DNA of 64,000 nucleotides. It comes from Gilliamella mensalis (GTDB taxonomy: Bacteria; Pseudomonadota; Gammaproteobacteria; Enterobacterales; Orbaceae). Positions 1-8,319 of this stretch are shown in pieces. Where the stretch lies: assembly GCF_900103085.1 (NCBI RefSeq), contig NZ_FMWR01000002.1:62001-126000 (forward strand). The letters are read 5' to 3'. How positions within the stretch are numbered: position 1 is the stretch's first letter; every line of letters starts with the position of its first letter. The notes below the pieces were generated by a model. That model was not told the DNA's origin, did no database searches, and saw nothing but the letters and a program-made list of their open reading frames with translations. Both the position numbers and the translations under genes were made by a program.

Positions 1-383
1 GCTTCATTGAGTTCTTTTTCCGCATCGGCTAATTTGGCTTGTTGTTTGGCAATTTTGTGCTCATTACCTTTTGTTTTTGCCTGATTCAATTTTTGAGTTC
101 TTTTGACAACTTTATCTGTCTTTTCTTGGATTTTTTTATTATATTTTTCTTCTAACTTGTCATTTGAACAATAATTATTGATATCATGTAATGCCTTTTC
201 AAGCCCTTGAACTTGGTGAGAATTATTATTTTTTTTGGCATAATCAATCTGTGTTTCAATAGTTTGTTTTTTGCTTTCACACGTTAATCCTTCAGAATGT
301 TCTGAAGCATAAGCACCAAGCGAAAATAAACTTGCCAAAGTAATAATGGTTACTTTAGTCATGACTCGAATTACTGATTTCAT
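1..383 (-). CDS. DUF1090-family periplasmic protein (YqjC-like), 3' end cut by window edge
   Basis: A reading frame starts at the ATG at 383-381 behind a run of six G on the coding strand (a strong ribosome binding site) and stays open for 127 codons to the window edge. The product begins with a typical Sec signal peptide (basic N-terminus, hydrophobic stretch, cleavage near AYA-SE around residue 27). The mature part has two cysteines (in LTCESK and NNYCSND) and a long, highly charged Lys/Glu/Gln helix likely to form a coiled coil. This architecture matches the DUF1090 family, small periplasmic proteins of unknown function such as E. coli YqjC. It lies 20 bases downstream of coaA on the same strand, so it may be co-transcribed with it. 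The C-terminus is outside the window. Confidence 0.75.
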   Translation of the reverse strand, partial: MKSVIRVMTKVTIITLASLFSLGAYASEHSEGLTCESKKQTIETQIDYAKKNNNSHQVQGLEKALHDINNYCSNDKLEEKYNKKIQEKTDKVVKRTQKLNQAKTKGNEHKIAKQQAKLADAEKELNE

Positions 384-403
384 ATCAATTCCCCCCCTTT
401 ACC

Positions 404-1339
404 CTATTTTCTTAATTGAACCAAATCAACTTTGTGATCTTTACCTTTAGTCAGGATTAAACTAGCCCTTTCCTTTGTAGGTAAGATGTTTTCAACCAAA
501 TTTAACTCATTAATTTCACGCCAAAGGCGATTAGCAATGTTGACGGCCTCTTGTTCTGGCAGCTTTGAGTAGTGGTTAAAGTAAGAGTTGGGGTCACTAA
601 ATGCACCAGCTCTAAATTTTAAAAAGCGGTTCACATACCAATCATGTAGTAACGAAACATCGGCATCCACATAAATGGAGAAATCGACATAATCAGAGAC
701 AAAAACACGATTATTCGCTTGCGGATAATTCAAGGTACTTTGTAGTACATTTAATCCTTCGAGAATCAAAATATCTGGGCTATCAATAACGATTTCTTCA
801 TCTTCGACAATATCATAAACTAGATGAGAATACACAGGTGCTTTAACGTTTGCTTGTCCTGATTTTATATCTGCAACAAAATTGATCAGTTTTTTAATAT
901 CGTATGATTGTGGAAAGCCTTTTTTATTCATTATTCCACGTTCTTCAAGGTATTTATTTGGATATAAAAATCCATCGGTTGTCACTAAAGCTACTTTACG
1001 ATGTTCTGGCCAACGCGTTAGCAACGCCTGTAATACCCGTGCTGTTGTACTCTTACCTACTGCAACGCTCCCAGCAATACCGATGATATAAGGAATTTTT
1101 TGACTTTTACCTAAAAACTTAGACAATACCGCCTGCCGACTAAAACTATTACTAATATAATAATTAAGCAATCTTGATAAAGGTAAATAGATGTCACTAA
1201 CCTCACCCATAGATAAGTCTTCATTAATGCCTTGTAAAGAAGTTAACTCATCAGGGGTTAGCGTCATCGGTATCGCATTACGTAAACTTGCCCATTCTTG
1301 ACGGTTAAATTGCATATAAGGGCTCAAATGATTTTTCAT
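404..1339 (-). CDS. coaA: Pantothenate kinase (type I)
   Basis: CoaA phosphorylates pantothenate with ATP, the first and rate-controlling step of coenzyme A synthesis, in the cytoplasm. The 311-residue protein is close to the E. coli length (316). A Walker A loop of the form GSVAVGKS lies at residues 90-97, followed by the TTDGFLYPN segment and the ILEGLNVLQ segment typical of the prokaryotic PanK/PRK P-loop family. The gene is divergent from yihI across 169 bases, and a DUF1090 gene follows 20 bases downstream. Nothing looks truncated or unusual. The type I family is known to be feedback-inhibited by CoA, but that cannot be read from the DNA. Confidence 0.95.
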   Translation of the reverse strand: MKNHLSPYMQFNRQEWASLRNAIPMTLTPDELTSLQGINEDLSMGEVSDIYLPLSRLLNYYISNSFSRQAVLSKFLGKSQKIPYIIGIAGSVAVGKSTTARVLQALLTRWPEHRKVALVTTDGFLYPNKYLEERGIMNKKGFPQSYDIKKLINFVADIKSGQANVKAPVYSHLVYDIVEDEEIVIDSPDILILEGLNVLQSTLNYPQANNRVFVSDYVDFSIYVDADVSLLHDWYVNRFLKFRAGAFSDPNSYFNHYSKLPEQEAVNIANRLWREINELNLVENILPTKERASLILTKGKDHKVDLVQLRK

Positions 1340-1508
1340 TTTATCTTGTCTCTAATTCGATCTAACAAAATTATTGGGCTCAGATTATACATAAATCTCT
1401 TTTTTTACAATCTTAAATTAGTATGAATGCTTCATCATAGCTATATTTTAGACTTACTGATAAAATACGTGCGTTAAATGATTAACCCTAATATTAAACA
1501 GAGATTAT

Positions 1509-2000
1509 ATGTTAAAAAATAAATCGAAACAAAAAACTAAAAAAAGCCGTCAAGAAATCAACGAAGAGTCTCGTGAACTAAAACGTAAACGTAAGCACAA
1601 AGGCTTGCCAAGTGGCTCTCGCTTTAATAATCAAGATAATAACAAAAATAAAAATTTGACAAACAAAAGCAAAGATCCACGTGTTGGTAGCAAAAAGCCG
1701 ATTTCACTAATTATTGAAGGCTCTAATAATGTAATAAAACCCGTTAAACAACCGAAACCGGCTAAAACAGTTTTATCGCCACAACAAGAATTAGAACAAT
1801 TAGAGAACGATCCAAAATTAGATATGCTACTTGATTTAGTCGAACAAAATAGCAAACTCACTAAAGAGCAACAAACTTATCTTGATAGCAAATTAAATCG
1901 TATTGATGAGTTGATGCAAGCGCTGGGTTATAGTGATGATGATTTTGAAGAGCAAGACGAAAAGAAAGAGGATATTGTTAGTTTATTAAAACGAAACTAA
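1509..2000 (+). CDS. yihI: Der GTPase-activating protein YihI
   Basis: YihI stimulates the GTPase activity of the ribosome-assembly GTPase Der (EngA) and so modulates 50S subunit biogenesis. The 163-residue product has the family layout: a very basic, lysine/arginine-rich N-terminal half (RELKRKRKHKGLPSGSR, with DPRVGSKKPISLI near residues 57-68) and an acidic C-terminal helical half ending with DDDFEEQDEKKEDIVSLL. E. coli YihI is 169 residues. The basic-acidic polarity and the GLPSG / DPRVGSKKP signatures make the assignment firm. It is followed by a 12-bp hairpin and then by hemN, as yihI and hemN are neighbours in E. coli too. Confidence 0.9.
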   Translation: MLKNKSKQKTKKSRQEINEESRELKRKRKHKGLPSGSRFNNQDNNKNKNLTNKSKDPRVGSKKPISLIIEGSNNVIKPVKQPKPAKTVLSPQQELEQLENDPKLDMLLDLVEQNSKLTKEQQTYLDSKLNRIDELMQALGYSDDDFEEQDEKKEDIVSLLKRN

Positions 2001-2044
2001 TGAGAGTAAATATAATTAATATTTGTGAGAGTATATTTTCCGAT

Positions 2045-2085
2045 ACGAGCAGAAATATCATCCCAATGGTTAAATTTCTGCTCGT
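2045..2085 (+). terminator. Strong hairpin downstream of yihI
   Basis: A 12-bp perfect inverted repeat, ACGAGCAGAAAT (2045-2056) and ATTTCTGCTCGT (2074-2085), with a 17-base loop, sits 45 bases after the yihI stop codon. It is stable, but the following GATTTAAAC lacks a T-run, so it may be a weak or Rho-assisted terminator or a 3'-end stabilising hairpin. Confidence 0.5.
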
Positions 2086-2150
2086 GATTTAAACGCGAAA
2101 TCCATTATATTTATATAGTTAATTGACAATTTAAAAGCGAGCGAATCATC

Positions 2151-2321
2151 GTGCTAATATTAATTATGTTAAGTTTATATTTTGGGTTATTAATTAGCAC
2201 ATTGTTATATTTAAATAAAACCAATCGAATCAAAATTAAAACAAAAATCAAGAACCAACAAAAATCAATATTAAAAATTCATAAAAATAACCAGACTAAA
2301 AATAGACTTAAACGGAAGTAA
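2151..2321 (+). CDS. Small putative membrane protein upstream of hemN
   Basis: A 56-codon frame starts with GTG at 2151 (an in-frame ATG is at 2166) and ends with TAA at 2319-2321, five bases before the hemN ATG. The product has one hydrophobic segment (about residues 2-21, a run of Leu/Ile with Tyr and Phe) followed by a strongly basic tail rich in Lys, Asn and Gln. A single transmembrane helix with a cytoplasmic basic tail is the natural reading. In some related genomes a DUF2489 membrane protein sits between yihI and hemN; this could be a shrunken relative, but I cannot show homology. No strong ribosome binding site precedes the GTG. It might also be a non-coding leader of hemN whose AT-rich bases happen to stay open. 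Confidence 0.4.
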   Translation: MLILIMLSLYFGLLISTLLYLNKTNRIKIKTKIKNQQKSILKIHKNNQTKNRLKRK

Positions 2322-2326
2322 AAAGC

Positions 2327-3697
2327 ATGACTAATATGCAATTATGGGATCAAGCATTAATTGAAAAATATAATTACTCGGGTCCACGATATACCTCTTA
2401 CCCTACTGCACTTGAATTTAATGAAAACTTTAATGAGCAGGATTTTTTATCGGCAGCAGCACGTTACCCGACAAAGCCATTATCGCTTTATGTGCATATT
2501 CCGTTTTGCCATAAACTTTGTTATTTTTGTGGTTGTAATAAACTTATTACCCGCCAAACGCAAAAAGTTACCAAATACTTAGATGTTTTAGATATTGAAA
2601 TTGCCGAACGCGCCAAATTATTTAAAAATCGAACAGTAACCCAAATGCACTGGGGTGGCGGTACACCAACTTTTTTAAGCAATGATGAAATCACTCGACT
2701 AATAACTTCGCTAAAAAAGCATTTCAATTTTACAGATCACGCTGAACTTTCGATCGAAATCGATCCGCGAGAAATTACCCTACAAACTATTGATCATTTA
2801 GCTCACGTGGGATTTAATCGATTAAGCATGGGAATTCAAGATTTTAATCATGAAATACAAAATCTGATTAATCGCGAACAAGATGAAACATTAATACGTG
2901 CTCTTATTAATCAAGCTCGAAAAAATAATTTTGACTCCATTAGTTTAGATCTCATTTATGGCTTACCCAAACAAACAGTTACTAGTTTTACCGAAACGCT
3001 CAATAAAGTGATTGATATCTCCCCCGATCGTTTAAGTGTATTTAATTACGCCCACTTGCCGAGCCGTTTTGCAGCGCAGCGTAAAATTAAAGATGATGAT
3101 TTACCTAATGCTAATCAAAAATTACAGATTTTATACACAAGTATTCAAAAACTAACCGAAGCAGGATATCAATTTATCGGTATGGATCATTTTGCCAAAC
3201 CCACCGATGAACTAGCAATTGCCCAACAAAAAAATCAATTGCACCGTAATTTTCAGGGTTACACAACGCAAGGGGAGGCAGATTTACTTGGGCTGGGTGT
3301 GTCAGCCATTAGTATGTTAGGTGATAGTTATGCGCAAAACCAAAAAGATCTTAGATCTTATCAAACGCAAGTTGAACAAAAAGGTCATGGATTATGGAAA
3401 GGATTCACCTTAAATCGTGATGATATTATTCGTCGTGATGTAATCAAGCAACTCATTTGCCACTTTTATTTAGATAAAAAAGCAATAGAAGAACAATTTC
3501 ATATCCAGTTCGATAACTATTTTGCTGAGGACTTAAAACTACTCGCTCCATTGCAACAAGATGGGTTAGTTACAGTAAATGACAAGATAATTAAAGTTCA
3601 ACCTAAAGGGCATTTACTGATACGCAATATTTGTATGTGCTTTGATATTTATATGCGAAAAATGGCGAGGCAACAGCAGTTTTCTAGGGTTATTTAA
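2327..3697 (+). CDS. hemN: Oxygen-independent coproporphyrinogen III oxidase
   Basis: HemN is a radical-SAM enzyme that oxidatively decarboxylates coproporphyrinogen III to protoporphyrinogen IX without oxygen, in heme biosynthesis. The 456-residue protein matches the E. coli length (457). The 4Fe-4S cysteine motif CxxxCxxCxC is at residues 61-70 (PFCHKLCYFCGC), and the GGGTPTFL and IEIDPRE segments for SAM binding follow. The C-terminal HemN domain is complete. The start is supported by GGAAG ending about 9 bases upstream. The preceding small ORF ends five bases away, suggesting co-transcription. An anaerobic heme enzyme fits a microaerobic or gut lifestyle. Confidence 0.95.
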   Translation: MTNMQLWDQALIEKYNYSGPRYTSYPTALEFNENFNEQDFLSAAARYPTKPLSLYVHIPFCHKLCYFCGCNKLITRQTQKVTKYLDVLDIEIAERAKLFKNRTVTQMHWGGGTPTFLSNDEITRLITSLKKHFNFTDHAELSIEIDPREITLQTIDHLAHVGFNRLSMGIQDFNHEIQNLINREQDETLIRALINQARKNNFDSISLDLIYGLPKQTVTSFTETLNKVIDISPDRLSVFNYAHLPSRFAAQRKIKDDDLPNANQKLQILYTSIQKLTEAGYQFIGMDHFAKPTDELAIAQQKNQLHRNFQGYTTQGEADLLGLGVSAISMLGDSYAQNQKDLRSYQTQVEQKGHGLWKGFTLNRDDIIRRDVIKQLICHFYLDKKAIEEQFHIQFDNYFAEDLKLLAPLQQDGLVTVNDKIIKVQPKGHLLIRNICMCFDIYMRKMARQQQFSRVI

Positions 3698-3702
3698 TTT
3701 GA

Positions 3703-3721
3703 AGTCATTTTTCAAATGACT
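3703..3721 (+). terminator. Hairpin just after hemN
   Basis: AGTCATTT (3703-3710), loop TTC, AAATGACT (3714-3721): an 8-bp perfect stem six bases after the hemN stop. It is AT-rich and followed by ATAAAC rather than a T-run, so termination strength is uncertain. Confidence 0.4.
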
Positions 3722-3892
3722 ATAAACAACGCGAGTAATTTCTACAAAGAAAATATTATGATAAGATTTAGCCTATTATAATAAAAAGAAAGTAATAACT
3801 TATTTATTTTATTGTGATTAAAGGTTAGCTTTTAAATTCACAATTTCAGCCTTTAGACATAAAATTTTTATTTTTAATAAGGAATCGATGAA

Positions 3893-4738
3893 ATGGGATT
3901 GATGAATAAAGTAGTAGAAGTATTTCCAACTCGCCCTTTAAAAGTTATGAAACTAAAGCAAGAAGGCATATTACACCAAATAAAAAGAATATTTGCGATA
4001 ATATTTTTCTTTGTGTTAGCTATGTTTATGGCCCTGAATTATTATCCCGGATTAATTGAAGATTATAAAATATCACGGAATCCAGTTGTGGTTGACTATC
4101 ATGCAGAAGTAAAATGTAATACAAGACGTATTATTGAGCATTGTTCAGTGAAAATTACCACTAATACAGGACAAGTTATTAGGCGTGCTATCCTTGGTGG
4201 AATAAACAAAAATAATCAAGTTGTAACTGTGGCTTCTGCCGATGATCCTTCACTAGTAACAATCAATTTAGCTATTGATAATATGCTGAGGGTATTTGTA
4301 ATTACGACTGTTCTTACTCTTTTTTTTATGTTGCCTGTATGGATGAGTTTAGTAACTATCTTAAGAATACATAAAATGAGAAAAGTTATCAATGAAATCA
4401 ATGGACAAAGATTAACACCTGCTATTGTTCCGATTAAATTAACATCTTATGGTAAAATGATAATTGCTATATATCATGCAAAAAATGCTCAAGGTGTAGA
4501 TGTTAAATGTGTAACCCCTTTTAATAAAAACTTAAACGGTGGACCAATTATTATAGGTGATATGACTAAAAATAAATGTAATGTCTTGGCCGTAATGGGA
4601 AAAAAGAATCCGGTTCCTATTCTTCTTGATCAAAACTTTACGCGTTGTGATTTTACTGATAATGAAATTCAAGCATTAAAAACAGTTCTTATCAATAGTA
4701 GTGAATTCAGGTTAAGTCTAAATATTCACATGTTATAA
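3893..4738 (+). CDS. Unknown two-transmembrane-segment protein
   Basis: I do not recognise this family. The 281-residue product has two clear membrane segments: residues about 31-50 (rich in Ile, Phe, Val, Ala) and about 131-157 (VFVITTVLTLFFMLPVWMSL). Between them lies an 80-residue beta-rich region with two cysteines (VKCNTRR and EHCSVKI) which would sit outside the inner membrane; the C-terminal 120 residues would be cytoplasmic. This TM-beta domain-TM layout resembles DUF3592-type inner membrane proteins, but I see no diagnostic motif. AAGGA lies 11 bases before the chosen ATG; an ATG at 3902 is an alternative. The gene stands alone between hemN and the convergent rsmC and has its own terminator. 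Confidence 0.7.
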   Translation: MGLMNKVVEVFPTRPLKVMKLKQEGILHQIKRIFAIIFFFVLAMFMALNYYPGLIEDYKISRNPVVVDYHAEVKCNTRRIIEHCSVKITTNTGQVIRRAILGGINKNNQVVTVASADDPSLVTINLAIDNMLRVFVITTVLTLFFMLPVWMSLVTILRIHKMRKVINEINGQRLTPAIVPIKLTSYGKMIIAIYHAKNAQGVDVKCVTPFNKNLNGGPIIIGDMTKNKCNVLAVMGKKNPVPILLDQNFTRCDFTDNEIQALKTVLINSSEFRLSLNIHML

Positions 4739-4743
4739 ATAGA

Positions 4744-4766
4744 GCGATAGCATCGCCCTATTTTTT
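4744..4766 (+). terminator. Rho-independent terminator between convergent genes
   Basis: GCGAT (4744-4748), loop AGC, ATCGC (4752-4756), followed by CCTATTTTTT. A second nested element CCCTA-TTTTT-TAGGG overlaps. It lies 5 bases after the stop of the upstream plus-strand gene and could also act for rsmC on the other strand. Confidence 0.6.
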
Positions 4767-4829
4767 AGGGCTTATGATATGTATTGCAACTTATTTTTCT
4801 TTTAAGACAAAATAAACAAACTGCACTTA

Positions 4830-5870
4830 TTAATGGCTTGCTAGATAAACCTTAAATTTTGTCGTTTGGGCAATCACTTCAACGCTTTTAAATGTTTCAT
4901 CTAAAATGGTTTGATACGGTAAAAATGAATTTGCCACAATGCACAAATAACCATTTAATTTTAGGTGTTTTTTCGCCTCTTTAATTAGCGCATTAACGGC
5001 TGTGTAATTTGTCTCTTTGCCATCATGAAAAGGTGGATTAGAAACAATTAAATGATATTTATCATTCAGATTAGAAAAAACATCACTCGCCACAACGGTT
5101 GCATTCACGTTGTTACTGTTTAATGTTACTTTACTTGATTCAATTGCTGCACTACTTACATCGGATAACGTTAGTACAATATCGGGGTATAATTTACCTA
5201 GTACCGTGGATAAGATGCCCGAACCACATCCCACATCTAATACATTACCTTTAATAATATCAGTACGATCCATTAATGCATTTAAGAGTAATTCACTGCC
5301 AGCATCTAACCCTTTTTGGCTAAACACGCCGGGTAAACTTTTGATTTCAATATTCTGTTTTTCAATAGTTAAATGATAACTTAACCACCACTCATCAAGA
5401 TTAAAGGCTAAACGGCTATCCGCCTGAAAGTGGTATAAACCACAACGCCTTGCACTATCGATTTTTTGAATTGTACCAAAATCACTCAATAATGCTTCCA
5501 CGCTTTTTACACCTGTTCTATTTTCACCAATGATAAAAATATCGCTACCTTTTGGCATATTATGCAATAAATAAGAAAGTTGAAATTGCGCTTCGCTTTT
5601 CGTTTTTGGCCAATAGTAAATTAGTGTATCCATACCAACATAAAGTTCTGCTTCTGGCAATAATGAAAAATGAGTATTCTTGCCACGGGCACTATTTTTT
5701 AAACGCAAATAAGTATGAAATTGTGTGCAATGAATCTTAACTTGATTTGCCGACATAATAGCCGGATAGCTATCTTGAATATCGCCAGCTATAATCACAT
5801 TTTTATCGTTAAAAAATGTTTGATGACGTTCAAGCACTTGACTTGCTGGAGTAAAAGCAGATATTGCCAT
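4830..5870 (-). CDS. rsmC: 16S rRNA m2G1207 methyltransferase
   Basis: RsmC uses SAM to methylate guanosine 1207 of 16S rRNA in the small subunit. The 346 residues (E. coli 343) comprise the two tandem class I methyltransferase domains of the family: an N-terminal, catalytically inactive chaperone-like half (about 1-165) and a C-terminal catalytic half. The SAM-binding loop LDVGCGSG is at residues 211-218 and the NPPF catalytic motif, typical of exocyclic amino methyltransferases, at 278-281. The gene is divergent from holD across 89 bases, the same association seen in E. coli. No irregularity is seen. Confidence 0.95.
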   Translation of the reverse strand: MAISAFTPASQVLERHQTFFNDKNVIIAGDIQDSYPAIMSANQVKIHCTQFHTYLRLKNSARGKNTHFSLLPEAELYVGMDTLIYYWPKTKSEAQFQLSYLLHNMPKGSDIFIIGENRTGVKSVEALLSDFGTIQKIDSARRCGLYHFQADSRLAFNLDEWWLSYHLTIEKQNIEIKSLPGVFSQKGLDAGSELLLNALMDRTDIIKGNVLDVGCGSGILSTVLGKLYPDIVLTLSDVSSAAIESSKVTLNSNNVNATVVASDVFSNLNDKYHLIVSNPPFHDGKETNYTAVNALIKEAKKHLKLNGYLCIVANSFLPYQTILDETFKSVEVIAQTTKFKVYLASH

Positions 5871-5959
5871 ATTTCCTCAATGAAAAACCTTTATAATTTG
5901 ATGCGTTGATTATACAATTAACTATCCTTAATCTCTAATAAAAAAACAGCAAGTCAATA

Positions 5960-6367
5960 ATGACACAACAAGATTGGTACCTAAAACAGTGCAATATAAC
6001 GCAATATGTTTTGCGTAACACGAATGTCTTTAAAGGCGAAATCGCACCCCATATTAGTGATAAGATCCGTTTAATTGTCGTTGCCAAGCAGCAACCTACC
6101 CAAAAAATCTATTTAGATATATTAAATGCGATTAGCCTTACTCAAGATCAGGTGTTAGTATTAACACCATCCCAACTCATTATACCAGCAAATGATATCA
6201 AGACTGTGGTTTGGTTTATTGATGTTAAGCCCGAAGAATCTTGGCAAAACCCATTAACCATTCAAACCGCTAGCTTAGATCAGCTTGCAAAAGCACCACA
6301 ACAAAAACGCCTACTTTGGCAACAATTATGTCAATATGAAAACTATTTCCACCCTGAACGAACATGA
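5960..6367 (+). CDS. holD: DNA polymerase III psi subunit
   Basis: HolD is the psi subunit of the DNA polymerase III clamp-loader complex; with chi (HolC) it links the loader to SSB. The 135-residue product (E. coli 137) carries the conserved N-terminal pattern RDWYLKQ-like (QQDWYLKQCNITQYVLRN), the GEIA segment, and the C-terminal WQQLCQYENYFHPE ending that corresponds to WQQICTYEHDFFP in E. coli. The family is poorly conserved, so this match at both ends plus the rsmC-holD-rimI order is what decides the call. Its last 32 bases overlap rimI, implying translational coupling. Confidence 0.9.
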   Translation: MTQQDWYLKQCNITQYVLRNTNVFKGEIAPHISDKIRLIVVAKQQPTQKIYLDILNAISLTQDQVLVLTPSQLIIPANDIKTVVWFIDVKPEESWQNPLTIQTASLDQLAKAPQQKRLLWQQLCQYENYFHPERT

Positions 6368-6797
6368 TTTAACAAAAGCCTTTGAACTAGAACTGATCTG
6401 TCATACAATCCCCTGGTCAAAACAGACATTCTTTTCAAACCAAGGTGATCGTTACTTAAATTTTAAAATAACGATTGATAACCAAATAGCAGGATTTTGT
6501 ATCTGCCAACAAGTCGCTGATGAAGCCAATTTATTTAATATTGCAATACATCCCGATTTTAGAAAACAGGGACTAGCAAAGGCTTTGCTCAATCATTTGA
6601 TAGACACGTTAATAACCATAAAATCGCCTTGTCCGATTTCAACGCTTTGGCTTGAAGTGAGACAATCAAATACACCAGCAATTGCGCTATACCATGCTCT
6701 AGGGTTTAACCAAATAACGGTTCGAAAAAATTATTATCCAACAACCGATGGTAAACAAGAAGACGCAATTATCATGGCTTACACGTTAGCTTTATAA
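6336..6797 (+). CDS. rimI: Ribosomal protein bS18 alanine N-acetyltransferase
   Basis: RimI acetylates the N-terminal alanine of ribosomal protein bS18 using acetyl-CoA; it is a GNAT-fold enzyme. I chose the ATG at 6336 because MKTISTLNEHDL aligns with the start of E. coli RimI; the frame is open further upstream but that part is antiparallel to nothing conserved and overlaps holD. The 153-residue product has the acetyl-CoA pyrophosphate loop RKQGLA at 76-81, the catalytic glutamate at E107 (LWLEVR) and the general-acid tyrosine Y119 (ALYHALGF). The C-terminal RKNYYPTTDG signature is specific to RimI. The start lies inside the end of holD, a 32-base overlap. Confidence 0.93.
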   Translation: MKTISTLNEHDLTKAFELELICHTIPWSKQTFFSNQGDRYLNFKITIDNQIAGFCICQQVADEANLFNIAIHPDFRKQGLAKALLNHLIDTLITIKSPCPISTLWLEVRQSNTPAIALYHALGFNQITVRKNYYPTTDGKQEDAIIMAYTLAL

Positions 6798-6829
6798 TTA
6801 ACGAATCAGGTACTAAAAAAGGAAAGCAG

Positions 6830-7468
6830 ATGTCACAAAATAAAGCCTTACTCTTTGTTAATGGTGATCCACCACCATTACATGTCTTTTGCAATTTAGA
6901 AAAGTATACCTATATCGCTTGCACTGATGGTGCTTACCATAATTATTTGTCCACATCATCAATCCAACCTGACTTTCTTATTGGTGATTTAGACAGTTAT
7001 AATCCCAATGGTAAAATTCCACCAAAAACTGAAATTATTCACACACCCGATCAAAATAAAACAGATTTTGAAAAAGCACTTTTATTTTTAATAAGTAAAG
7101 GGATAACTTCATTTGATGTATTTGGAGCTACAGGTCGAGCAAGCGATCACTTTTTGGGAAATATTTCTGTTGCAATGCAATATTATCATCAATATCAAAT
7201 CACATTTTATGATAACTATTGTCATTTCTTTTTTATCAAACATTATCAAAAAATGACGAATGTAAAAGATCATATTATTTCATTAATTCCACTTTCCAAA
7301 GTAACAGGATTAACCATTACCGGCTTTCAGTACCCTTTGATTGACCAGACTCTATCCCTAGGTAGCAGCATTAGTTTAAGAAATAAAGCGATTAGCGATG
7401 TAGTTACAATATCTTTTAAAGACGGTGATTTAATGGTTTTTATTGAAGATTCAAAGAATGTTAATTGA
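6830..7468 (+). CDS. thiN: Thiamin pyrophosphokinase
   Basis: Thiamin pyrophosphokinase transfers pyrophosphate from ATP to thiamin, giving thiamin diphosphate directly. The 212-residue protein shows the family signature set: TDGAYHNYL (residues 32-40), IGDLDS (51-56), a DQNKTDFEKAL motif (74-84) that binds ATP/Mg, and GATGRASDHFLGN (99-111). The C-terminal third is the beta-sandwich thiamin-binding domain. E. coli lacks this family and uses ThiK plus ThiL instead, so its presence suggests thiamin salvage from the environment. It follows rimI by 32 bases with an AAGGAAAG ribosome binding site, so it is probably read with holD-rimI. Confidence 0.9.
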   Translation: MSQNKALLFVNGDPPPLHVFCNLEKYTYIACTDGAYHNYLSTSSIQPDFLIGDLDSYNPNGKIPPKTEIIHTPDQNKTDFEKALLFLISKGITSFDVFGATGRASDHFLGNISVAMQYYHQYQITFYDNYCHFFFIKHYQKMTNVKDHIISLIPLSKVTGLTITGFQYPLIDQTLSLGSSISLRNKAISDVVTISFKDGDLMVFIEDSKNVN

Positions 7469-7539
7469 CATAAGCTTTTATGTTAATTTACAATAAATTT
7501 ACAAAAAGCAAGTATAATTATTAGTCAAGGAAACTCCCC

Positions 7540-8319
7540 ATGTTTTTTAAAAAACTTTCTGTGTTTATCTATGTCTCATTTTTTTCTTGTGTATCTTTTG
7601 CACAAATTAATAATACGCAAAGTGAAGCAGATAAAGTAATCGATACATTTCTTCAATGCGATAATCATTTTTTCGAACAACTCGCTAAACATCAAAACAT
7701 AATAAGTCAATACGTCGATTTAGCCACAACTTCCGATAATATAACTTATATTCCTGTGGAGTCTATTCAAAAAACTGATAAAAATAAAGTGATGTTTAAA
7801 AAAACACTTGAGTATCGTGGCTTAAAAATTATAGGTTATCAGAATATCTATATTACGACCCCTTTGTCTGGTCGTTTTTTGTACTGGGGTTTTATCTTTG
7901 ATAACACTGACGATGAAGTTAAAAACACTTTAAATAATATTAATTGGTTGCCATACAATACTAATGTTTATATCGCAAATGCCAAAATTTATGATCGCCA
8001 ACTAAAACCTACAGTATGGCAAGACGATCCTTATGCTATTGATGGTGTTATTTCAAGATATGGCACAATTAATAAAGGAATTTATTTAGAGCTTATTACC
8101 AATAATCAAAGTAGTGTTTTTTGTTCTATTCAAGGTGATTTAGATAAAGAAACTCTTCTTACAACTCGTCCTGATCTAAAACCAATTATTGAAAAACAAG
8201 AAGCTGAACGTCAAGAACGAATTAAAAACTACAAAGAGAAGAAGCTAAAACAAAAACGACAATCTCAACCACAAGCAACCCCTACAGAACCGACTTCAAA
8301 AGATGGAGATAATATTTAA
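7540..8319 (+). CDS. Unknown exported protein with charged C-terminal tail
   Basis: I do not recognise this protein. It is 259 residues, opens with a clear signal peptide (basic MFFKK, hydrophobic core, likely cleavage after SFA at about residue 21) and continues with a globular region with two cysteines (FLQCDNHFF near 39 and VFCSIQG near 197), which may form a disulphide. Residues about 220-259 are a highly charged Lys/Glu/Arg/Gln stretch, then Pro/Thr-rich, likely a helical extension and disordered tail. It shares its stop with the start of the next gene (TAATG), so the two are translationally coupled. AAGGAAAC precedes the ATG at good distance. It should be periplasmic or secreted; there is no lipobox. 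Confidence 0.75.
   Translation: MFFKKLSVFIYVSFFSCVSFAQINNTQSEADKVIDTFLQCDNHFFEQLAKHQNIISQYVDLATTSDNITYIPVESIQKTDKNKVMFKKTLEYRGLKIIGYQNIYITTPLSGRFLYWGFIFDNTDDEVKNTLNNINWLPYNTNVYIANAKIYDRQLKPTVWQDDPYAIDGVISRYGTINKGIYLELITNNQSSVFCSIQGDLDKETLLTTRPDLKPIIEKQEAERQERIKNYKEKKLKQKRQSQPQATPTEPTSKDGDNI

Noticed and set aside
6285..6335. Longer rimI start inside holD
   Set aside because: The homologous start MKTISTL at 6336 aligns with E. coli RimI; the 17 upstream residues are basic filler in the other frame of holD.
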